A DNA stretch of 10,000 bases from Treponema sp. Its GTDB lineage: Bacteria; Spirochaetota; Spirochaetia; Treponematales; Breznakiellaceae. Below are positions 6,520 to 10,000 of this stretch, in pieces. The notes beneath the pieces were generated by a model, which was not told the DNA's origin, searched no databases, and saw nothing but the letters and a program-made list of their open reading frames with translations. The position numbers and the translations under genes were made by a program. The stretch's first letter is position 1. Each line of letters starts with the position of its first letter. The stretch covers positions 1-10,000 of the forward strand of contig JAIWNU010000066.1 of assembly GCA_020216655.1 (NCBI GenBank). Direction: 5' to 3'.

Positions 6520-8979
6520 TCATTTTACAACTATGTTTACCAGTTTGTCCGGCACGGAAAAAACTTTAGCAATAGTTACCCCTTCGAGCCATTTCTTGAC
6601 CCCCGGTAAGGCCAGAGCTGTTTGTTCGAGCTCTGCCTTTGCAGTTCCAACGGGTGCGGTAAATTTGTCGCGGATTTTTCCGTTTACCTGTACCACGATG
6701 GTTACTTCGTTATCCGCCGCAAGACTTGCATCATAGCGGGGCCACGGGCTTTTAGAAACCGATTCTTTATGCCCCAGTTTTTCCCAAAGTTCCTCTGCCA
6801 GGTGCGGTGCATAGGGCCCCACAAGTTGGACCAGGGGTTCCCAGAAAGTTCGGGGGAGTTTTTCCAGTTTTGCAAGCTCCGATGAATAGACCATCATGGC
6901 GCTGATGGCGGTGTTAAAATTCAAGGTTGCGGTGTCATCGGTTACCTTTTTAATGGTCTTGTGGAGGAGCCGCATAATATCCTGGGTCTGCGTGTTATCC
7001 AGTCCTGCTTCGGCAGGAGTTTCGACCAGGGGCCTTTCGCCCAGTGCCCAGAGCCGCTCGAGGAAACGGGAAACACCGACGAGACCTGCGGTAGCCCAGG
7101 GTTTGCTTACTTCCAGGGGGCCCATAAACATTTCATAGACCCGCATAGAGTCCGCACCGTACTCCTTGATAATATCGTCGGGATTGATGACATTGCCCCG
7201 GCTCTTACTCATCTTTTGGCCGTCTTCGCCGAGTATCATTCCCTGGTTCACCAGGCGCTGGAAGGGTTCTTTAGTGTTCACCAGGCCGAGGTCATAGAGT
7301 ACCTTGTGCCAGAAGCGGCTGTACAGGAGGTGCAATACCGCATGCTCCGTACCACCCACATAGAGGTCTACGGGCATCCAGTATTCTATCGCCTTTTGGG
7401 AAGCAAATTCTTTATCATTGTGTGGGTCAAGGTAGCGGAGGTAATACCAACAGGAGCCAGCCCATTGGGGCATGGTGTTGGTTTCTCGTTTTGCCTTGCC
7501 GCCGCATTTGGGGCATATGGTGTTGACCCATTCACTAATACTTGCCAGGGGTGATTCGCCCGTACCGGTCGGAGCATAGGACTGGACATCCGGTAGCTTC
7601 AGCGGGAGCTGGTCCTCCGGAAGCGGCACGATGCCGCAGGATTCGCAGTGAACAATAGGAATGGGCTCTCCCCAATACCGCTGGCGGCTGAAGATCCAGT
7701 CCCGCAGCTTATAGTTGACTGCCCGTTTGCCAATGCCCTTTTCTTCAAGCCAGGCTACGATCTTCTTTTTGAACTCTGAAGTTGGGGTGCCGTCGAAGGG
7801 TCCCGAATTAACAGCCCAGCCGTCTGCAGTGGTACAGGCTTCGGGTGCTTTGGAATAATCCTTTCCTGCTGATGGCGGTTCAGAAGCTACTACCTGTATA
7901 ATAGGGAGGTTAAAGGCCTTGGCAAAATCCCAGTCCCGTTCGTCATGGGCAGGAACAGCCATAATGGCTCCGGTTCCGTAGGATATAAGAACATAGTCAG
8001 CGATCCAGATGGGAATTTTGCGTCCGTTTACCGGATTTATCGCATAGGCTCCAGAGAAGACGCCGGTTTTTTCCTTTGCAAGATCGGTCCGTTCAAGGTC
8101 GCTCTTTTTGGCCGCCGCATCGATATAGGCTGTCACCGCGCTTTTCTGCTCAGGGGTGGTGATTTTTTCAACCAGCGGGTGTTCCGGGGCGAGCACCATA
8201 TAGGTTGCTCCAAAAAGGGTGTCAGGACGGGTAGTATAAATCTCAAGCTCCGCATCGTGTCCATCAATTTTAAACAGAACATTGGCCCCTTCTGACTTGC
8301 CGATCCAGTTGCGCTGCATGAGTTTAACCGGCTCAGGCCAGTCAAGCAGATCCAGGTCTTCAAGGAGCCGCTCCGCATAGGCGGTAATTTTCAGAATCCA
8401 TTGGCGAATCCGTTTCCGCGTTACCTTGGTTCCGCAGCGGTCGCAGGCGCCGTCCTTTACCTCTTCATTTGCAAGGCCGGTTTTACAGGAGGGGCACCAG
8501 TTGATGGGGGTTTCCGCTTCGTAGGCAAGTCCCTTTTCAAAGAGCTTAAGGAAGATCCACTGGGTCCATTTATAATAGTCGGCTTCGCAGGTGGAGACTT
8601 CCCGGTCCCAGTCATAGGAAAAGCCCAGGGCTTTTATTTGGGTGCGGAATTTATCGATATTTGCCCTTGTTGTAGTGGCCGGGTGGGTGCCGGTCTTAAT
8701 GGCGTAATTTTCTGCCGGGAGCCCGAAGGCGTCAAAGCCCATGGGATGGAGAACGTTGTAGCCGTTCATCCTGAGATATCGGCAGTAAATGTCTGTTGCG
8801 GTATATCCCTCAGGATGGCCTACATGAAGGCCCTGGGCTGAAGGGTAGGGAAACATATCGAGTACATATTGTCGTTTTTCTTTTGGAAAAGCGGGGGCTT
8901 CTACAGCCTTAAAGGTTTTGTGTTCTTCCCAATAGCGCTGCCATTTTGGTTCAATCTTATCAAAGGGGTATCTGGCCAT
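6520..8979 (-). CDS. leuS: Leucyl-tRNA synthetase
   Basis: The 819-residue class I aminoacyl-tRNA synthetase charges tRNA-Leu with leucine in the cytoplasm. It contains the leucine-pocket '[17 protein letters not shown]' (43-59) with the HIGH motif as HVGH (52-55), and KMSKS at 589-593. The CP1 editing domain (about 230-420) shows the threonine-rich 'TTRPDTLFG' (249-257) and '[19 protein letters not shown]' with the conserved D346, so post-transfer editing of mischarged tRNA should be intact. Two four-cysteine sets are present, C162/C165/C179/C182 in the ZN-1 region and C445/C448/C489/C492 later, both consistent with zinc binding. The C-terminal anticodon and tail domains end at 'DKLVNIVVK', full length for bacterial LeuRS. 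It appears monocistronic, with its own promoter and terminator. No T-box leader is visible. Confidence 0.98.
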   Translation of the reverse strand: MARYPFDKIEPKWQRYWEEHKTFKAVEAPAFPKEKRQYVLDMFPYPSAQGLHVGHPEGYTATDIYCRYLRMNGYNVLHPMGFDAFGLPAENYAIKTGTHPATTTRANIDKFRTQIKALGFSYDWDREVSTCEADYYKWTQWIFLKLFEKGLAYEAETPINWCPSCKTGLANEEVKDGACDRCGTKVTRKRIRQWILKITAYAERLLEDLDLLDWPEPVKLMQRNWIGKSEGANVLFKIDGHDAELEIYTTRPDTLFGATYMVLAPEHPLVEKITTPEQKSAVTAYIDAAAKKSDLERTDLAKEKTGVFSGAYAINPVNGRKIPIWIADYVLISYGTGAIMAVPAHDERDWDFAKAFNLPIIQVVASEPPSAGKDYSKAPEACTTADGWAVNSGPFDGTPTSEFKKKIVAWLEEKGIGKRAVNYKLRDWIFSRQRYWGEPIPIVHCESCGIVPLPEDQLPLKLPDVQSYAPTGTGESPLASISEWVNTICPKCGGKAKRETNTMPQWAGSCWYYLRYLDPHNDKEFASQKAIEYWMPVDLYVGGTEHAVLHLLYSRFWHKVLYDLGLVNTKEPFQRLVNQGMILGEDGQKMSKSRGNVINPDDIIKEYGADSMRVYEMFMGPLEVSKPWATAGLVGVSRFLERLWALGERPLVETPAEAGLDNTQTQDIMRLLHKTIKKVTDDTATLNFNTAISAMMVYSSELAKLEKLPRTFWEPLVQLVGPYAPHLAEELWEKLGHKESVSKSPWPRYDASLAADNEVTIVVQVNGKIRDKFTAPVGTAKAELEQTALALPGVKKWLEGVTIAKVFSVPDKLVNIVVK

Positions 8980-8988
8980 GGAATGGAG

Positions 8989-8994
8989 CTCCTT
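8989..8994 (-). promoter_or_regulatory. Shine-Dalgarno of leuS
   Basis: AAGGAG on the minus strand lies nine bases before the ATG at 8979, supporting that start. Confidence 0.82.
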
Positions 8995-9028
8995 ATTATT
9001 TCGCAGATTCGCTCATATCGCGTCTGCC

Positions 9029-9057
9029 ATAATAATAACTCATGATAAATTGGGCAA
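9029..9057 (-). promoter_or_regulatory. Sigma-70-type promoter of leuS
   Basis: On the minus strand TTGCCC (9057-9052) and TATTAT (9034-9029) are spaced by 17 bases. RNA would start near 9022, giving a leader of about 43 bases with the leuS Shine-Dalgarno at its end. Confidence 0.6.
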
Positions 9058-9132
9058 GAGAAGGGGGGCTGTTTCAAAACGTGGATATTTACCTCTGAAA
9101 TCTTTAAAATAGCTCCCCTGAAATTGGCTTAC

Positions 9133-10000
9133 TTAATTTAAAAGACCCTGCTCCAGGGCTTGTACTTGTGCCAGATTTTGGTCTCCTACCGTTTTAATAT
9201 GGGTGATGATTTCATCAAATTCTTTATAGGCTTCTGTAATAGCTTTTAGTTTTGCGGTTATCTCGGTGAGCAGGGTGAAAACTTGTTCCAGATGGGCCAT
9301 GTTTTCTGATACTTCTCCGCTAATTTCCTTTATGTGATCGTTTGAGGTGCTCATTACTTCGCTGATTTTACCGCTGGCGGTAAGCATTTCCTGGGCTCCC
9401 AGGGCCATTTCAGAAAGACCTTGGAGTATTTCTTCGATAGCTTTAAAAACATCTTCTATTTCTTTAACGAGACCGGTGCGATTGTTAAGGTAGTCTTTTA
9501 TGTAGGTAGCCGTGTCGGATACGACTTTAGTATTTTCTTTAAGTACCCCGATCATCGTTTCAGTTTGGCTGCGAGCTTCCGCAGAGAGCTTTCGTATTTC
9601 TTGAGCAATGACCGCAAACCCCTTGCCTGCACTTCCTGCATGGGCTGCTTCTATTGATGCATTCATGGCTAAAAGGTTAGTCGTATCGGCAATGGTCGTA
9701 ATACCCTGGGCTGTTTGTAAAGATTTGGTTGAACTTGTGACAACCGCATCGAAACTCTTAAAAAGCTGGGACAGTTCTACGCTCTGGGCCGCAATCTTAT
9801 TGAGAATAGCATTCATACTTTCGTGTTTTGCCTGAGCCCTGCTTGAAATAGACTGGATAGTCGTTCCTATTTGGGTTATTGCGGAACTTGTTTCCTGCAG
9901 AAATACGTTGTGTTCATTGGTAGCATCCCGGAGTCCCGCTATATGGCTAGCCATATCGCGGTTTGAAGCAAGACTTGAATTAGTTCGGTCCTGTAAAATA
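9133..10000 (-). CDS. Methyl-accepting chemotaxis protein, C-terminal signalling domain (start beyond window)
   Basis: The frame is open through the right window edge, adding 15 codons upstream of the internal ATG at 9954, so this is a partial gene with 288 visible residues. Nearly all is coiled-coil helix. The conserved hairpin tip that binds CheW and CheA is at visible residues about 99-137, with '[18 protein letters not shown]' followed by '[18 protein letters not shown]'. The outgoing helix runs about 160 residues to the end and carries Ala/Gln/Glu-rich stretches where methylation sites could lie. No CheR-docking NWETF-type pentapeptide is present; the protein ends '...LEQGLLN'. The ligand domain and any transmembrane segments lie outside, so what it senses cannot be said. 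Its role is to feed signals to the flagellar phosphorelay. No terminator is seen before leuS. Confidence 0.93.
   Translation of the reverse strand, partial: ILQDRTNSSLASNRDMASHIAGLRDATNEHNVFLQETSSAITQIGTTIQSISSRAQAKHESMNAILNKIAAQSVELSQLFKSFDAVVTSSTKSLQTAQGITTIADTTNLLAMNASIEAAHAGSAGKGFAVIAQEIRKLSAEARSQTETMIGVLKENTKVVSDTATYIKDYLNNRTGLVKEIEDVFKAIEEILQGLSEMALGAQEMLTASGKISEVMSTSNDHIKEISGEVSENMAHLEQVFTLLTEITAKLKAITEAYKEFDEIITHIKTVGDQNLAQVQALEQGLLN

Larger units (their letters stand above)
8980..9132. other. Noncoding gap between the chemotaxis receptor and leuS
   Basis: This 153-base gap holds the leuS promoter and leader. A weak hairpin (GCAGA 9003-9007 with TCTGC 9023-9027, plus inner CGC/GCG) overlaps the predicted leuS start point. 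A G-run at 9063-9068 and a C-run at 9114-9117 could pair across about 45 bases, but no T-run terminator for the receptor gene is evident. I see no gene in it. Confidence 0.6.

Noticed and set aside
6961..7554. Long plus-strand open frame (197 codons) opposite leuS
   Set aside because: It lies wholly antisense to the intact, strongly conserved leuS, has no ribosome site of note, and its translation resembles no protein. It is a shadow of codon bias in leuS.
8980..9132. Possible T-box or other riboswitch in the leuS leader
   Set aside because: The predicted leader is only about 43 bases, no T-box core (GGTGG-type) sequence is present anywhere in the gap, and no leader terminator is seen.

Overview
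The window looks like a bacterial chromosome segment of roughly 50% GC, densely packed with housekeeping and metabolic genes. A spirochaete of the Treponema group is my best guess. It rests on the gene mix (glycerol-type oxidoreductase with a DUF1667 protein, YbhN-like flippase next to a GT4 glycosyltransferase, methyl-accepting chemotaxis protein) and on general protein style. No ribosomal RNA or other taxonomic marker is present, so this is inference only. I see no mobile element, CRISPR array, tRNA or rRNA.

Region 1 (1-1624, plus strand) is the end of an operon. It holds the C-terminal part of an FAD/NAD(P) oxidoreductase, a cysteine-rich DUF1667 protein and an unrecognised 150-residue protein, with gaps of 10 and 4 bases. 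The first two belong to a gene set usually found with anaerobic glycerol-3-phosphate oxidation. The 3' end of the operon overlaps the converging minus-strand operon by 17 bases.

Region 2 (1608-6032, minus strand) is a tight four-gene operon, read from right to left: YbhN/UPF0104 membrane protein, GT4 glycosyltransferase, threonine aldolase, M24 (aminopeptidase P-like) peptidase. The first two suggest synthesis and export of a glycolipid or lipid-linked sugar. The last two suggest peptide and amino-acid breakdown. The joins are 28 bases, an ATGA overlap and 3 bases.

Region 3 (about 6033-6440) contains a compact divergent promoter. The -10 elements for the minus-strand operon and for a plus-strand single-domain cupin lie on the same base pairs. 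This is the most distinctive regulatory structure in the window. It also indicates that the flippase starts at 6032 rather than at the upstream ATG at 6056.

Region 4 (6469-10000, minus strand) holds leuS with a recognisable promoter and a strong intrinsic terminator. Upstream of leuS, separated by about 150 noncoding bases, is the C-terminal cytoplasmic part of a chemotaxis receptor whose start lies beyond the window.

I found no convincing new multi-gene defence or mobile system. The points most worth a second look are the shared -10 divergent promoter, the mixed flippase/GT/aldolase/peptidase operon, the enlarged DUF1667 protein and the unrecognised small protein.
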